Assembly: GCA_902580225.1 (NCBI GenBank)
Contig: CACHJU010000013.1
Coordinates: 1-54,974 of the forward strand
DNA: 54,974 nt
Source: an uncultured Verrucomicrobiota bacterium
Lineage (GTDB): Bacteria > Verrucomicrobiota > Verrucomicrobiia > Opitutales > Seribacteraceae
Direction of reading: 5' to 3'
Below the pieces are notes generated by a model. The model was not told the DNA's origin and did not search any database. It was given only the letters and a program-made list of their open reading frames with translations. Position numbers and translations under genes: made by a program. How positions within the stretch are numbered: position 1 is the first letter of the stretch; every line of letters starts with the position of its first letter. Positions 36,017 to 47,044 of this stretch are shown here, piece after piece.

Positions 36017-39000
36017 TTATTCTCTGTTTAAGGTTTCGTCCAAATTGAGGATCATGGAGGCGAGTACTGTCCAGGTTGCGTGTTCTTGAGCAGGGATCGT
36101 AGAATCGCGTGGCGATTCACCAATTTTGAGTAATGCTTGTGCTCGTTCAGGTTCATTTTGAAAAATTGATTTTTGGTAAGAATGGGCATCCTTTAACACT
36201 TTCTTGCGAACGGAGTTGGCAGGGTGTCCGGTAGCCAATTCAAAAGCCCAGTCCAGCCGATCTGAAAAAGTCTTGGCAGAACTTTTTAGGATTCGCTGTG
36301 CAAACGCTCTTGATGCTTCCACAAATTGTTCGTCGTTCAATGTAACAAGAGCCTGCATCGGTGTATTCGTACGCTGTCTTTGGAGAGTGCAGGTTTCACG
36401 TGTGGGGGTATCGAATGCCATCAGTCCGGGGTGGGGGGCTGAGCGCTTCCAATAGGTATACATGCTTCGGCGGTAGAGATTATCTCCCTTATCCTGAACA
36501 AACCTTCGGCCTCCATTGAGAGAAACTTCATTCCAAAGTCCGGGTGGTTGGTAGGGTTTGACTCCGGGGCCTCCAAATGTCCGGTTGAGGAGCCCGCCTA
36601 TGGAAAGCGCATTGTCCCGTACAAATTCACCCATTAATCGAAAGCGAGGTGCCCGCGCATGGTAGAGATTAGTCGGGTCTTTTGCCAGGTGTTCCGGACG
36701 AGTGATGGAAGCCTGACGATAGGTGGAACTTATAACCATTTGTTTGATGGTTCGTTTTACATTCCATCCATGATCCACAAAATCTTTGGCAAGCCAGGAG
36801 AGCAGATCGGGATGAGAGGGCCAGCTTCCTTGGGATCCAAAGTCACCCGGAGTGGAGACCAAGGGGCGACCAAAAATGGTCTGCCAGTATCGGTTGACCG
36901 TAACCCGTGAGGTTAACGGATGATCTTTATCCACAAGCCACTTGGCAAGACCAAGGCGGTTTTTAGGTAAATCCTTTTTCATCGGAGGTAGAAAAGACGG
37001 AGTATCAGGCAGGATTTCTTTTGATTCATCCGGGGATGCATATTGTCCACGCATTAATACATAGGTTTTTCTCATTTTATTAGGCGGATTATCGCCCATG
37101 ATCATGGAGGTAAGCTTTTTGTTCTTTAATGTATTTAAATCCTGTCTTTTTTTGGTAACCGCGGCCAAGGTTTGTTTGTATCCTGAATCATGTCGGTTAA
37201 GGTAATAATCAATAACAAGATTTCGCTGGGCCGGGTTCAGATATTTAGGTTCCCGTTCAATGAGGGGGAGTATAGGATCAATATAACCCAGTCGATCAAT
37301 TTCTGTGGTGCTGAGTACTCGGGAGTATAGGCGAAGTTCGTCTATTTCGAGCCCATTGGTTGGGGAACCGTTAAAACGGCGGCCAATGCGAAATGCTTTT
37401 TGAGTTGAAATTGTTTTCGAGAGCGAATCATGAGTCACCTCCATTGCCTGAGTCTTTCCATTGAGGTAGACTTTCAATCCACTACCTTTCTGTTTTCCGT
37501 TATAGGTGATGGTCAAGTGGTGCCACTGGTTAACTGGAATTGGCTTTTTGGAAACTGCCTTGAGAGCATTGTCGGGGAACTCGTTCACTATGTGCATGCC
37601 AACCTTTCCACCCTCGAGCCAAATATCGTACCCACGGTGTTTTTGAGATTCATCCATTTTACTAAGGATTGCACCGGTGAAATTTTTAGGGGTTTTAATC
37701 CAGACCGACCAAGAGAACGGTTGGTTGTGTTCGAGCTTACCAATTTGGGTAGATTCAAGAAATCCGTTTTTCTCAATTTTAAATCCATTGATTGATTTCC
37801 CTAAATCCGTCTGTTTTGCTCCCCCATGGAGAACAAAAACCCTGCCTGGACTGGCGATATCTTTGGTTTTATTGCCATCAAAGGCATCAAAATTCAGTCC
37901 GGCAGTTAATCCTGAAGGTTCAGGAATAGACTGGTATGGCAGGGACATAATAACTTTGATCTCTTTAAGGGAGAGGGTTCGGTTGTAGACCCGCACCTCA
38001 TCAATTTCGGTGCCATTGACTTGAGCGGAATTGAACCGACGACCAATACGGAAAGGTTTGTCGTTTTTAATGGTGTTCGCTTTCAGTGTGTTAGTTGCAA
38101 TGATTTTTTCCTGCTTGGTTCCATCCATATAAATTTCCACGGCATTGGCATTTCTTTTACCGTTGTAGGTCACGCAAAGGTGGACCCAATTATTGGCGGG
38201 GATTGTTTTTTTGGAAACAATTTTGAGAGCATTATTGGGCCAGGCGTGAATGATGTGAGTGCCCAGTCGTCCTGCATCTAACCATAGGTCATACCCGCGG
38301 AATTTATTACCTTCATCCATTTTACTAAGGATGGCTCCTCCGAGTTTGTTTTGAGAAGTTTTAATCCATGCACTCATGGAGAAAGCTTGATTATGCTCAA
38401 AATCACCAAAGTTTGGCAATTCAGCAAAGGAATTATTTTCGATTTTGATACCTCCTGAAAATTTGGCCTGTTTGATTGCTTTCGGAGAGTGATGGAGAAT
38501 ACATGATGTCGCTCCCTTATGGCCTACTTTGGAGGTATTATTATCAAAGTTAAATCGGTCAAAGGGGAGGTGGGCGACCAAGCCCTGAGGGTGGAGTGCT
38601 TCCGGGTTTTCTTTCAATTGTTTTTTGGTTTTTTGGGTCCATTGATCAAATGATTTTAAGGATTTTTTTCGTCTGCTTTGCAGGGAAGCATTGGCCACTT
38701 CGACCGCTTTAGTTGCTTCGGATAAGAGTTTTTTCCGCTCCGGTGTAACAACCTCTAACATCGGTGCGGTGTTTCCCCGTCTGGTCTGCATTCCTGGGTC
38801 GGCATTATTGTTATAGAAAGCATAGAACTTAAAATATTCTTCCTGCGAAATGGGATCATATTTATGGTCGTGGCATTGGGCACACTCCATGGTCAGCCCC
38901 ATCCACACATTTCCTGTGGTTTTAACCCGATCGACCACATATTCCACCCGGAATTCTTCCGGGATCACTCCACCTTCATCGGTAGTTGCATGGTTACGAT

Positions 39001-39874
39001 TAAAACCTGAAGCAATTTTCTGAGCATCGGTAGCCTCGGGCAGAAGATCACCGGCCAGTTGCTCGATCGAAAATTGGTCGAAGGGCATATTGTTTTTGTA
39101 AGCATTTAGAACCCAGTCTCTCCATGGCCACATATTCCGAGGGCCATCGTCATGAAAAACGGAAGTATCTCCGTAACGGGAAGCATCCATCCAAACCAGG
39201 GTCATTCTCTCGGCATAAGCATTGGAATTCATCAGTCGATCGACTCTTTTTTCGTAAGCATTGGCGGAATGATCGAGTAGAAAATCGTTAATTTCATCGG
39301 GGGTTGGAGGTAATCCCGTAAGGTCAAAGTGAAGTCTTCTAAGCAAAGTTCTGCGATCGGCTTCCGGAGAAGGATGAAGGTCATTTTTTTTGAGAGTTTC
39401 TAATACAAAAGAATCAATCGGGTTTCGGACCCATTGCGGTATATCCGTCTTAGGTTCTTCGCTTTTGTTTATCGGAATGAATGCCCAATGACCTTCCCAT
39501 TTGGCACCCTGTTCAATCCAAGCTTTGATAGTATTGATCTCCCCCTTAGTAAGTTCCTTCTTGAATTCAGGCGGTGGCATGACCTCATCCGGGTCATCGG
39601 AAGTTATTCGGTGCCAAGCTTCGCTGTCTTCCAAATTATTTCGAACAAAGGCGGCAATTTCATCCCTTTCTCTAAATGCATCCTCTTCTAGATCAAGTCG
39701 TAATTTCGCCTTGCGCGATTTTTCCGAAGGACCATGGCAAAAAAAACATTTGCTTGAGAGAATTGGTCTGATGTCCCGATTGAATGATATTTCGACTGAA
39801 AACGCTTTGCTGAAAAACGAGGATAAGGAAATTAAGGAGAAAACGGTTATCGAACTTAAGGATTCTCTAAACAT
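36017..39874 (-). CDS. PSD1 protein: cytochrome c, DUF1549, two LamG, DUF1553
   Basis: A 1285-residue exported protein. A signal segment (1-26) is followed by a heme-binding C43-F-F-C-H47 in the PSCyt1-type N-terminal domain, and the L-R-L-D pattern after it fits. DUF1549 covers about 150-375 and contains a second C-x-x-C-H at 331-335. Two LamG/concanavalin-like domains (about 432-640 and 656-860) follow, with matching G-R-R-F-N and D-E-x-R-x-Y segments. DUF1553 fills about 985-1240 ([20 protein letters not shown]). The partner DUF1501 gene follows after 2 nt. Such proteins are suspected in polysaccharide use or electron transfer at the cell envelope; the true reaction is unknown. Confidence 0.92.
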   Translation of the reverse strand: MFRESLSSITVFSLISLSSFFSKAFSVEISFNRDIRPILSSKCFFCHGPSEKSRKAKLRLDLEEDAFRERDEIAAFVRNNLEDSEAWHRITSDDPDEVMPPPEFKKELTKGEINTIKAWIEQGAKWEGHWAFIPINKSEEPKTDIPQWVRNPIDSFVLETLKKNDLHPSPEADRRTLLRRLHFDLTGLPPTPDEINDFLLDHSANAYEKRVDRLMNSNAYAERMTLVWMDASRYGDTSVFHDDGPRNMWPWRDWVLNAYKNNMPFDQFSIEQLAGDLLPEATDAQKIASGFNRNHATTDEGGVIPEEFRVEYVVDRVKTTGNVWMGLTMECAQCHDHKYDPISQEEYFKFYAFYNNNADPGMQTRRGNTAPMLEVVTPERKKLLSEATKAVEVANASLQSRRKKSLKSFDQWTQKTKKQLKENPEALHPQGLVAHLPFDRFNFDNNTSKVGHKGATSCILHHSPKAIKQAKFSGGIKIENNSFAELPNFGDFEHNQAFSMSAWIKTSQNKLGGAILSKMDEGNKFRGYDLWLDAGRLGTHIIHAWPNNALKIVSKKTIPANNWVHLCVTYNGKRNANAVEIYMDGTKQEKIIATNTLKANTIKNDKPFRIGRRFNSAQVNGTEIDEVRVYNRTLSLKEIKVIMSLPYQSIPEPSGLTAGLNFDAFDGNKTKDIASPGRVFVLHGGAKQTDLGKSINGFKIEKNGFLESTQIGKLEHNQPFSWSVWIKTPKNFTGAILSKMDESQKHRGYDIWLEGGKVGMHIVNEFPDNALKAVSKKPIPVNQWHHLTITYNGKQKGSGLKVYLNGKTQAMEVTHDSLSKTISTQKAFRIGRRFNGSPTNGLEIDELRLYSRVLSTTEIDRLGYIDPILPLIEREPKYLNPAQRNLVIDYYLNRHDSGYKQTLAAVTKKRQDLNTLKNKKLTSMIMGDNPPNKMRKTYVLMRGQYASPDESKEILPDTPSFLPPMKKDLPKNRLGLAKWLVDKDHPLTSRVTVNRYWQTIFGRPLVSTPGDFGSQGSWPSHPDLLSWLAKDFVDHGWNVKRTIKQMVISSTYRQASITRPEHLAKDPTNLYHARAPRFRLMGEFVRDNALSIGGLLNRTFGGPGVKPYQPPGLWNEVSLNGGRRFVQDKGDNLYRRSMYTYWKRSAPHPGLMAFDTPTRETCTLQRQRTNTPMQALVTLNDEQFVEASRAFAQRILKSSAKTFSDRLDWAFELATGHPANSVRKKVLKDAHSYQKSIFQNEPERAQALLKIGESPRDSTIPAQEHATWTVLASMILNLDETLNRE

Positions 39875-40141
39875 AATTTAAGTGAAAATTGGATTTAGCA
39901 AAAGTCTTAGAGCTAGTTTAACAATTAGAGGGAGGATGTAATTTGATATTTGAGCAACGATAATATTAATAGTAGAAATTGTTTTAATTAGGACAAGGAG
40001 TTTCATTGTTTACGTTAAATAAATATTATTTTTATGCATTTTAGGTCATGTTTATTTGTTAATTATTTTAAATTATTAAAATCATATTTAATAAAGTACT
40101 TCGCCGGAAACAATTTTTGCCCCAAATATGTGAAGATCATT

Positions 40142-41515
40142 TCAAATCTTCGAAACCTGTGTAAATTCTAGAATTTTTAAACCTTTTTGAATGTGTTTAT
40201 TTTGATGCAAGAGTTTCCAAATGAGCTGGGAGGAATAGTTTTCGAACATCAATAAAATAAGTCCTTTATCGATGCCCAAATAGCTTTTCGCAATCCATGG
40301 CTGGTTACCCTTTGCTTTAGTTTTGTAACTGTAGGCATCATACAGTCCATATTTTCCCACCAGTCCAGGAATAGTATACATATATTTTAAGGCGGCAATG
40401 GATGCTTTCGGAGTAAAAGGAAGAAATGAAAGAGCACCGTAGGGTGCCACGGTACCATCTTCCAAGAGTTTATATCCAACCCCGATCGGATAAGAACCGT
40501 AATGTCCACTGTATCCAGTAGTGGGACTAATCGAGGCGGACATCCCCCATGAATTTTCTCCTAATCCTTTGATCCGGTGTGCATTGTCAATTGCATACTG
40601 CCGGGCGGCTAAGGCTGCGTGCCTAGAATTTGTGAACCAATCCCGACCGAGTTTATCGCGAAGGTTACTAAAATCGATAAAGGCATGAGTCCATTGGTAA
40701 GTAAAAGCTGACCCTGTTCCACAAAAGATAAAAACCTCTCCCTTGTAACTTCCTTTATAAGTTTTCATTGCGTAGTATGAATCAGCTCCGCAGGAGAAAT
40801 CTGGTTTGGGAGAACCGGCTGCGAGGATGTAGAGAAAAATATGTTCCGCATAAGCAGACCATCCGCCAAACATGCCTTCTTCTGTTATTCCAGGAGGTAC
40901 TTTATCGGGTAGATCCTCTGGATAGCAGGCTAAGTATGGATGCTTGGTTTCCGGATTAGTAAACCATTTCCAATTCATTTCCCGATACAGTTCATTGGTT
41001 AAGGTTTCGATTTCCCCTCCAAAGTATTCCCCAGCGGCCAATGCTCCTAAAAGCATGGTGCCCGCTGATGCATTGCTCAGTTCGATATTATGGGAGTCTT
41101 TCCATCCGCGTTTGCCGCTGTCCGGATCAATGAAGTGGTACCAAAAGCCGTTGATGCGTTTTAAATTCTTCAAGGATTTTAGGGTGATTAAGATTCTCTT
41201 CTTTCCTTGTTCTCGGGTGATCCATTTTCGTTCGACTCCAATAATAATTGCAGAGAAATAAAAGCCCTGTTCTTCAATTGCGATTGGGCTGTAATTATTC
41301 ATTCCCACATAATCTCCATTGGTCATACCGTAAGTCGGGCTATTTTCATCATCATTCCATTCTTCCCAAAAAAAATCAAAGCAACCGCGAAGTTCCTTTT
41401 CCATAAGCGGAGTAAGCACTCGAAGATTTTCTTGGACAGGAAAAGAGTTTCCCTGAAGTGTACTTGCAACACATGAGAAAATAATGGAGATGAAAATTTG
41501 GTTAAATTTACTCAT
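40142..41515 (-). CDS. Secreted glycoamylase-like protein
   Basis: A 457-residue exported protein of the glycoamylase-like family (PF10091), which includes GH144 endo-beta-1,2-glucanases. A signal peptide occupies about 1-22. Family-type segments include G-F-W-Y-H-F-I-D near residue 125, E-L-S-N-A-S-A-G-T near 147, Q-W-T-H-A-F-I-D-F and G-E-N-S-W-G-M-S-A-S. A role in degrading beta-glucans is likely from family knowledge, but substrate and catalytic residues were not verified. It is divergent from the small acidic protein at 41.6 kb. Confidence 0.82.
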   Translation of the reverse strand: MSKFNQIFISIIFSCVASTLQGNSFPVQENLRVLTPLMEKELRGCFDFFWEEWNDDENSPTYGMTNGDYVGMNNYSPIAIEEQGFYFSAIIIGVERKWITREQGKKRILITLKSLKNLKRINGFWYHFIDPDSGKRGWKDSHNIELSNASAGTMLLGALAAGEYFGGEIETLTNELYREMNWKWFTNPETKHPYLACYPEDLPDKVPPGITEEGMFGGWSAYAEHIFLYILAAGSPKPDFSCGADSYYAMKTYKGSYKGEVFIFCGTGSAFTYQWTHAFIDFSNLRDKLGRDWFTNSRHAALAARQYAIDNAHRIKGLGENSWGMSASISPTTGYSGHYGSYPIGVGYKLLEDGTVAPYGALSFLPFTPKASIAALKYMYTIPGLVGKYGLYDAYSYKTKAKGNQPWIAKSYLGIDKGLILLMFENYSSQLIWKLLHQNKHIQKGLKILEFTQVSKI

Positions 41516-41601
41516 TAATAAAATACAGTTTTCATTTATTATAATGCTAAAAATATGATTTCACATTGATTCAAGTCATTAATTTATACATTAGTGAGTT
41601 A

Positions 41602-42204
41602 ATGAGCGAAACTACCAAAGAAGAGGATCTGAGTAAAAAGCCTGAGGAAGACACGGAGTTATCCTTTGACGCCGTTGATTTGATGTTGGAGGGTGATCTT
41701 AAGTCTCAGATAAATTATTCGATGATTAAGGGAATAGCTATGGCTTTGGATGAAAAGTCTCAAATTTTAATTAAGGCCGAAGAATCTTTTGAACCGCAGG
41801 AAGAGGAGACTTTTGCCGAAGTAGCTTTGCCCGAAATTGAAGCAATGGGACTGGCTGTTACCGAGGGGTGCGTGGACTTCACCAAGATTCGGTTTTGGGA
41901 GGCTTGTGCAACTGCGGAAGTTGCCTGGGAAGAATCTAAAGATGCGGACGGGAATGTGGTGAGCAAGATACCTTATGGCAATCCATTGGAAAATCCAGCG
42001 GATGGGAATCGTATTCTTGCAAATTTGAAGCAAATTTCCACTTGGCTAGGAGAGGTTCATTCCTTGCACGAGAAAAATGGTATGGGTTGGGTATCCCCTT
42101 ATGGTTGTCCGGAAGACGGGCAACAAGCTTACGATAAGCGTTCCAAATCGATCAATCAATTATCCCATATCATCAATTCGATCGAGAAAAACTTTGAGGC
42201 TTAG
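41602..42204 (+). CDS. Conserved-looking acidic protein of unknown function
   Basis: A 200-residue soluble protein that I do not recognise. The ATG at 41602 gives M-S-E-T-T-K-E-E-D and is preferred over an alternative start 12 codons upstream. The first 30 residues are highly charged. The rest is predicted mainly helical, with W-L-G-E-V-H-S-L-H and G-M-G-W-V-S-P-Y-G-C-P-E near the C-terminus. No signal peptide or membrane segment. It is convergent with alr, 9 nt away. Confidence 0.6.
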   Translation: MSETTKEEDLSKKPEEDTELSFDAVDLMLEGDLKSQINYSMIKGIAMALDEKSQILIKAEESFEPQEEETFAEVALPEIEAMGLAVTEGCVDFTKIRFWEACATAEVAWEESKDADGNVVSKIPYGNPLENPADGNRILANLKQISTWLGEVHSLHEKNGMGWVSPYGCPEDGQQAYDKRSKSINQLSHIINSIEKNFEA

Positions 42205-42213
42205 GAATTTTCT

Positions 42214-43344
42214 TTATTCCCTTTTCGTTGAATAAATTCGTGGAACTCGTTTAGTAATGGAACAAAGCAGTTCCCAAGGAATGGTTTGTGCCTGAGTCGC
42301 AAGTTCAGTCAGTAGAATTTCTCTTTTCTCCTGTCTGCCTATTAGCGTCACAGTTTGTCCCAGTTCGATGCCATCAGGAGCATCCGTCAAATCAATCAGG
42401 GTTTGATCCATGGTTACCCGCCCAACCAGTGGGTAGGGTTGTCCATTAATTAAGCCAAAAGCATGATTTCCAGAGGCGAGTGGAATCGCATCCCCATATC
42501 CGGCACTTATAATTCCGATACTGGAATCTTTTTTTAGAGTAAATTGTCTACCGTAGCTCAAGCTGGTTCCTTTTGGTAGTTTTTTAATCATTGCCAGTCT
42601 GGAGTGGAAGGAAAGGACAGGTTCAACGGGTAAATCAGCTAAAATACTTCCTTGAGGGGGAGACACACCAAATTGAAGAAGACCAATACGAACTGCATTG
42701 AAAATTGCCTTTCGGTCGAAGGATCGGAGGGAAGAAGAATTATCGGCGTGTACCCAAAATTCCGGTTCATTGTGAATTTGAGTATTTTTGAGTACAGTGA
42801 GGAAATGGCTTCTTTGCTGTTCCGTATATTCAATATCGCTGGGCTGGGCAAAATGAGTGAGTGCACCACAGAGTTTAATTTCAGGGCACTTTTTAATTTC
42901 ATTGATGAGTTCAGGTGCATCTTCCCACCAAATTCCATACCTGCCCATTCCTGAATCAATCTTTAAATGAGTAGAAATTCTTATTTGATATTTTTGTGAG
43001 AGTGCCTTTAGCCGATCCAGTTCAATGTGAGAAGACAAAGTAGGAATCAGGTCTAGTTCAACTAAGGCTTCATTCTCCTCTTCTAAAAGGGGACCTAAAA
43101 TAAGAATAGGCCAACCAGAACCCATTTCCCTTATGACCGAAGCCTCTTTTACATTTGCCACTGCAAATAGATCAACTCCACTTTGCATAAGTCTTGCCGC
43201 AGTGGGTAAAATTCCATGCCCATATGCATCTGCCTTGACTACAGATATGTAGCGAACATGTGAGGGAAGGGAATCTTTGATTAGTCTGAGATTTCTTTCC
43301 AATGCGGCTAAATTAATTTCGGCCCAATTTCGTTCCACCATCAT
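42214..43344 (-). CDS. alr: Alanine racemase
   Basis: A 376-residue PLP enzyme that makes D-alanine for peptidoglycan. The PLP lysine is K37 in V-V-K-A-D-A-Y-G-H-G, R135 in G-M-G-R-Y-G is the usual active-site arginine, and Y264 in L-S-Y-G-R is the opposite catalytic base. Near the C-terminus, D-Q-T-L-I-D-L-T-D is typical. It is the last gene of the run kinase-rpoN-tsaB-alr, 13 nt after tsaB. Two tandem ATGs are possible starts. Confidence 0.96.
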   Translation of the reverse strand: MMVERNWAEINLAALERNLRLIKDSLPSHVRYISVVKADAYGHGILPTAARLMQSGVDLFAVANVKEASVIREMGSGWPILILGPLLEEENEALVELDLIPTLSSHIELDRLKALSQKYQIRISTHLKIDSGMGRYGIWWEDAPELINEIKKCPEIKLCGALTHFAQPSDIEYTEQQRSHFLTVLKNTQIHNEPEFWVHADNSSSLRSFDRKAIFNAVRIGLLQFGVSPPQGSILADLPVEPVLSFHSRLAMIKKLPKGTSLSYGRQFTLKKDSSIGIISAGYGDAIPLASGNHAFGLINGQPYPLVGRVTMDQTLIDLTDAPDGIELGQTVTLIGRQEKREILLTELATQAQTIPWELLCSITKRVPRIYSTKRE

Positions 43345-43357
43345 TTATCTGATCATT

Positions 43358-44020
43358 CTACTGCGAGGAAAGAAATTTTATTTGCGGATTCCATTTTTTA
43401 AATTCGGGTGGACGCGGTGAATAAATCTTCAACTCATTGACTGGTTCGGAAATGGAAAGTAAATCCTGCAGTCCTGATATTTTCTTCAAATCGTATTCTA
43501 TGATTTTTTCTGATTCTATAGAGGGAAATTTAGTGCGGGAATCTTTAAGGTGCATTGAGTCGGGAAACTGTTTGAGTGCTTCTTCGCTTTCAAAAATCTC
43601 TTTTTTCCCGATAGGTTTTTGGTTCGGGGAGGACCGTACCAGTCTCCAACCCATTCGAAAAGGGGCTTGTAGGAAAGGGGGAGGTTTATCGCTCATTTTA
43701 CATGCGAGATCCAATGCATTGTAGGAAAAAAGTTTGAGTTCATTCTTTCTAACCCATTGAAGAGTTTTGGCAAAAGCCAAGGCAAGGCGAAGACCAAGGG
43801 TTGAACCTGGACCGGCACAAAAAAATAATCCATCCACTGTACGGAGATTAATGTCTAATTGATCAACGCATTGAAAAAGGCCATCCATTGCCTGTTTTTC
43901 GGAAATACATAATTCATTCCAATTATTTTTATTGGGAATGCCAATCTGGATTACAGTAGAGGATACATCAATTACCAAAGGATGGAAGGATTCGAGTTTT
44001 AGGTTATCCACTCCCATCAA
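43358..44020 (-). CDS. tsaB: tRNA threonylcarbamoyladenosine protein TsaB
   Basis: A 220-residue, rather diverged TsaB. The N-terminus L-V-I-D-V-S-S-T and the motif F-F-C-A-G-P-G-S-T-L-G-L-R-L-A-L-A are the family signature (G-P-G-S-x-T-G-L-R in most). TsaB is the dimerisation partner of TsaD in adding threonylcarbamoyl to A37 of ANN-decoding tRNAs. The gene lies between rpoN and alr with 21- and 13-nt gaps, so it is part of one operon. Confidence 0.85.
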   Translation of the reverse strand: MMGVDNLKLESFHPLVIDVSSTVIQIGIPNKNNWNELCISEKQAMDGLFQCVDQLDINLRTVDGLFFCAGPGSTLGLRLALAFAKTLQWVRKNELKLFSYNALDLACKMSDKPPPFLQAPFRMGWRLVRSSPNQKPIGKKEIFESEEALKQFPDSMHLKDSRTKFPSIESEKIIEYDLKKISGLQDLLSISEPVNELKIYSPRPPEFKKWNPQIKFLSSQ

Positions 44021-44041
44021 ATTAAGGCAAGCAATAGAACA

Positions 44042-45583
44042 CTAATACCTGCGCCGAAGGTTGGTCGGAGAAATGCCCAGTTCCTCACGATATTTCGCCA
44101 CGGTTCGACGGGCGAGTTTAATATCTTTTTCGGCAAGTAAATCTACAATTTTTCGATCGCTTAGAGGCTTAGTGGGGTCCTCCTGCTCGATAATATTTCC
44201 TATAATTTCCTTTACACTAGTGTTGGAAACGGAGTCTCCGTCTTTGCTCGAGTATCCAGGGGTGAAAAAATATTTTAAGGGAAAAGTCCCGTGAGGAGTT
44301 CTCAGGAATTTATTAGCAATGGCTCGTGAAACAGTGGTTTCATGAACTTCAATTGAGTCAGCCACTTCAGACATTGTCATGGGACGAAGTTTTGAGGATC
44401 CTTCTTCAAAAAAACCAGTCTGTCGTTCAATAATTTTCCGGGTGATTCGTTCGATGGTGTTTTGCCTCTGATCAATAGAACTAATAAGAAATTTACCAGC
44501 TCTCATTTGATTTCGAACATATTCCTTCTCCTTGCTTGATAGGACACCTTTGGCGATTAACTCTTTGTAAGTGCGGTTTATTTTAAGCCTAGGAATAAAA
44601 TCATTATTAAGACTGATAGTCCATTCATTACCAACCTTTTCAACTGTTGCATCGGCTGAAATTGATTGGTTATTGTCTTCTGAAAAACGTTTTCCTGGGG
44701 AGGGGTCAAGTTCACTTATTTTTTCTATTGCTTCGTGAATGACTTCATTGGGTTGGGAAAGTTTTCGAGAAAGTTCAGGTACCCGCCTTCGGACCAAAAG
44801 AGGGAAATAATCCCGGACGATTTTATACTGATCCGTACTTTCCCAACCTCGTGCATCCATTTGCCTTAATAGGCAATCCTGTAGATCAATCGAGGCAATT
44901 CCAATTGGTTCAAAAGTTTGAATTGTTGCCAAAGCCTCCTGCAGGTCAGCAAGGGACATAAAAGAAATTAAAGATATATCGGATAAGTTAGAATTGAGAA
45001 AGCCATTTTCATCAAGACTTCCAATAAGATACTCAGCTGCATTGCGAACCTCTTCTTTTATCTCAGTTAATTTTAATTGCTCGAGAAGGTGTTCCTGAAG
45101 AGATATTTCAGAGGTCAAAGAATCGAAGAAAAACTTTCTTTTGTCTTGAGCGTCGGTGTTTCCAAGTTTAGCTTCACCGTCAAATTCATTTTCATAATGT
45201 TCTCTTAAATCCTCCTCCATTTCTTTGAGGATGGCAAATTCATCGGAGAAGTCCATATCCTGAATATCGTCCATTGAATCTGAATCTTTGTCAGTTTCAG
45301 ATTCTTTAGCCTCTGTTTCGCCAGAGTTTTCTTCGGGGAAGTCCTCGTTTTTTTCGCTTTCAATTTCATCAGGTGAAGGTTCGGTCTCCTCCGAATCGAG
45401 ACTTTCATCATTATTGCCAAGTTCCTCGAGCAGTGGATTGGTTTGGAGTTCTTCTAAAATGGCAGATCTAAGTTCTAAGGCAGGAACTTGAAGTATTTTA
45501 AGAGATTGTCTTAATTGAGGTGCAAGTACAAGATTCTGTGTTTGTTTTTGAACCTGCCTTAGGCCTTGTGACTGCATAGCCAT
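44042..45583 (-). CDS. rpoN: RNA polymerase sigma-54 factor
   Basis: A 513-residue sigma-54. Region I is Gln/Leu-rich (L-R-Q-S-L-K-I-L-Q and L-Q-T-N-P-L-L-E-E-L), followed by a long acidic region II (about 55-125). The core-binding and helix-turn-helix regions are present. The RpoN box A-R-R-T-V-A-K-Y-R-E lies near the C-terminus. It directs transcription from -24/-12 promoters with AAA+ activators; none is encoded here. It follows the Ser/Thr kinase gene by 18 nt on the same strand. Confidence 0.97.
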   Translation of the reverse strand: MAMQSQGLRQVQKQTQNLVLAPQLRQSLKILQVPALELRSAILEELQTNPLLEELGNNDESLDSEETEPSPDEIESEKNEDFPEENSGETEAKESETDKDSDSMDDIQDMDFSDEFAILKEMEEDLREHYENEFDGEAKLGNTDAQDKRKFFFDSLTSEISLQEHLLEQLKLTEIKEEVRNAAEYLIGSLDENGFLNSNLSDISLISFMSLADLQEALATIQTFEPIGIASIDLQDCLLRQMDARGWESTDQYKIVRDYFPLLVRRRVPELSRKLSQPNEVIHEAIEKISELDPSPGKRFSEDNNQSISADATVEKVGNEWTISLNNDFIPRLKINRTYKELIAKGVLSSKEKEYVRNQMRAGKFLISSIDQRQNTIERITRKIIERQTGFFEEGSSKLRPMTMSEVADSIEVHETTVSRAIANKFLRTPHGTFPLKYFFTPGYSSKDGDSVSNTSVKEIIGNIIEQEDPTKPLSDRKIVDLLAEKDIKLARRTVAKYREELGISPTNLRRRY

Positions 45584-45601
45584 AACTGAAAAAATTAGAA
45601 A

Positions 45602-46582
45602 TTAATATTCGGCAAAACCAGTCTCCCCGCGATGCCACCTTAGAGCAGCATTTTCACCATCATCCCCAAAAACATCGTATATATATGCTGCAAGTTTTTC
45701 ATTTGTTGGACCATATCCATCGCCATAGATAAAACTTTCCAACTCGGTGAGCATTTCTTCGGATGATTGATAACGTTCTTCTCGTGCTCGCTTTAAGGAT
45801 GTTTGGAGAATCTTATCAAGTGGTTCGTCAATATCAGGTCGTATGTCGCTGAAGTTAGGGATTTTCATTTCGAGGATGTTGCGAATGGTATCTTCTGGTT
45901 CATAAGCTTCGAAGAGGTTGTATCCAAGCAGAAGTTCTGACATTACAATACCACAACAAAACAAATCAGCCCGATGATCAGTCACTTCACAACGGGCTTG
46001 CTCGGGAGAGAGGTACTCATCTTTTCCCGCAATAACATCGCCTTCTTTATTATACATTAAATCGAGGGCTTTCGCTATGCCGAAGTCAGTGAGTTTAACA
46101 TCGCCTTCCTTAGCAATCATAATATTTTTCGGATTTACATCACGGTGCACAATGCCAAGTAATCTTCCCTGATAATCTTTTTTTCGATGTGCATAGCCCA
46201 GACCCCGGCAAATTCTAGAAACTATAAAAACTGCAAGATCCGCTGGTATGTATTGTTCGGTTTCCACATGACGGTCTAAAAATTCTTCTAAGTTCCAACC
46301 AGTAACAAATTCCATGGTCATGAAATATTGCTCCCCAATTTTACCCAAATGATAAGTCTGAACAATATTGGTGTGGATCAGGTCAGCAACCAATTTGGCT
46401 TCCCCGATAAAATTATTTCTGAACTCTTCAATTGCCGAATATTCTTCCCTGATAAGCTTGATAGCTACAATTTTTCGGAAGCCACCAATCCCCTTTTGCG
46501 TGGCTTCGTAAACTAGTCCCATACCGCCTTCGGCAATTTTTCGGGTTAGTTCGTAATGTACTTCGTTAAATATGTGTTTCAT
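45602..46582 (-). CDS. Hanks-type Ser/Thr protein kinase (soluble)
   Basis: A 326-residue bacterial eukaryote-like kinase. Key residues: Gly-rich loop [10 protein letters not shown]42 (V-A-I-K), E61, catalytic H146-R-D148 with N153, and D166-F-G. The activation segment ends D-E-Y-L-S-P-E-Q. There is no transmembrane segment or PASTA domain, so it should act in the cytoplasm. It is the first gene of the operon with rpoN, tsaB and alr. Kinase control of sigma-54 or of the other products is possible but only inferred. Confidence 0.93.
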   Translation of the reverse strand: MKHIFNEVHYELTRKIAEGGMGLVYEATQKGIGGFRKIVAIKLIREEYSAIEEFRNNFIGEAKLVADLIHTNIVQTYHLGKIGEQYFMTMEFVTGWNLEEFLDRHVETEQYIPADLAVFIVSRICRGLGYAHRKKDYQGRLLGIVHRDVNPKNIMIAKEGDVKLTDFGIAKALDLMYNKEGDVIAGKDEYLSPEQARCEVTDHRADLFCCGIVMSELLLGYNLFEAYEPEDTIRNILEMKIPNFSDIRPDIDEPLDKILQTSLKRAREERYQSSEEMLTELESFIYGDGYGPTNEKLAAYIYDVFGDDGENAALRWHRGETGFAEY

Positions 46583-46729
46583 TTATGCCAATAGGTTAAC
46601 TCCTATCTTTTATCAGGCATTTTATCAAGGAAATTGTGATCCATTTGAGAGTTAATTGTGTGTTTGGCATACTTTACGCTGCAATTTGGTTTAATTGACA
46701 ATTTGTCTGGTTTTATTATTGTGAAAACT

Positions 46730-47044
46730 ATGATTTCTTTGACCCTTGAAGCTGCTAAACAAATTGAAAAAATGTCTTCGGATTCCGATTCAGATAACAT
46801 ACTTCGAATTTTTATAGAACCCGGTGGTTGTTCGGGTTTTGAATACGGAATGTCAATGGACAAACCCCGTGAAACTGACCAACTCGGCGAAAGTCAAGGA
46901 GTCCGATTCGCGGTTGATGGTGAGAGCTTAGAGTATTTGTCCGGTACAGAAATTCATTTTGATGATGGATTGACTGGAAAGGGTTTCGAGATCCGAAATC
47001 CAAATGCCCAATCCACTTGCGGATGCGGAAAATCCTTCAGTTGA
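46730..47044 (+). CDS. Iron-sulfur cluster assembly protein (IscA/ErpA/HesB family)
   Basis: A 104-residue A-type carrier that delivers Fe-S clusters to target proteins. The three ligand cysteines are C34 (G-G-C-S-G-F), C97 and C99 (S-T-C-G-C-G-K-S-F). The ATG at 46730 is chosen over a start 24 codons upstream whose extra residues have no family counterpart; a GTG at 46721 is also possible. Whether it is IscA, ErpA or SufA cannot be decided, and no isc or suf genes are adjacent. It overlaps the next gene by 4 nt if that gene starts at TTG 47041. Confidence 0.88.
   Translation: MISLTLEAAKQIEKMSSDSDSDNILRIFIEPGGCSGFEYGMSMDKPRETDQLGESQGVRFAVDGESLEYLSGTEIHFDDGLTGKGFEIRNPNAQSTCGCGKSFS

Noticed and set aside
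46658-46729. Upstream start for the IscA-type protein
   Set aside because: Adds 24 residues without counterpart; ATG at 46730 gives the family N-terminus.
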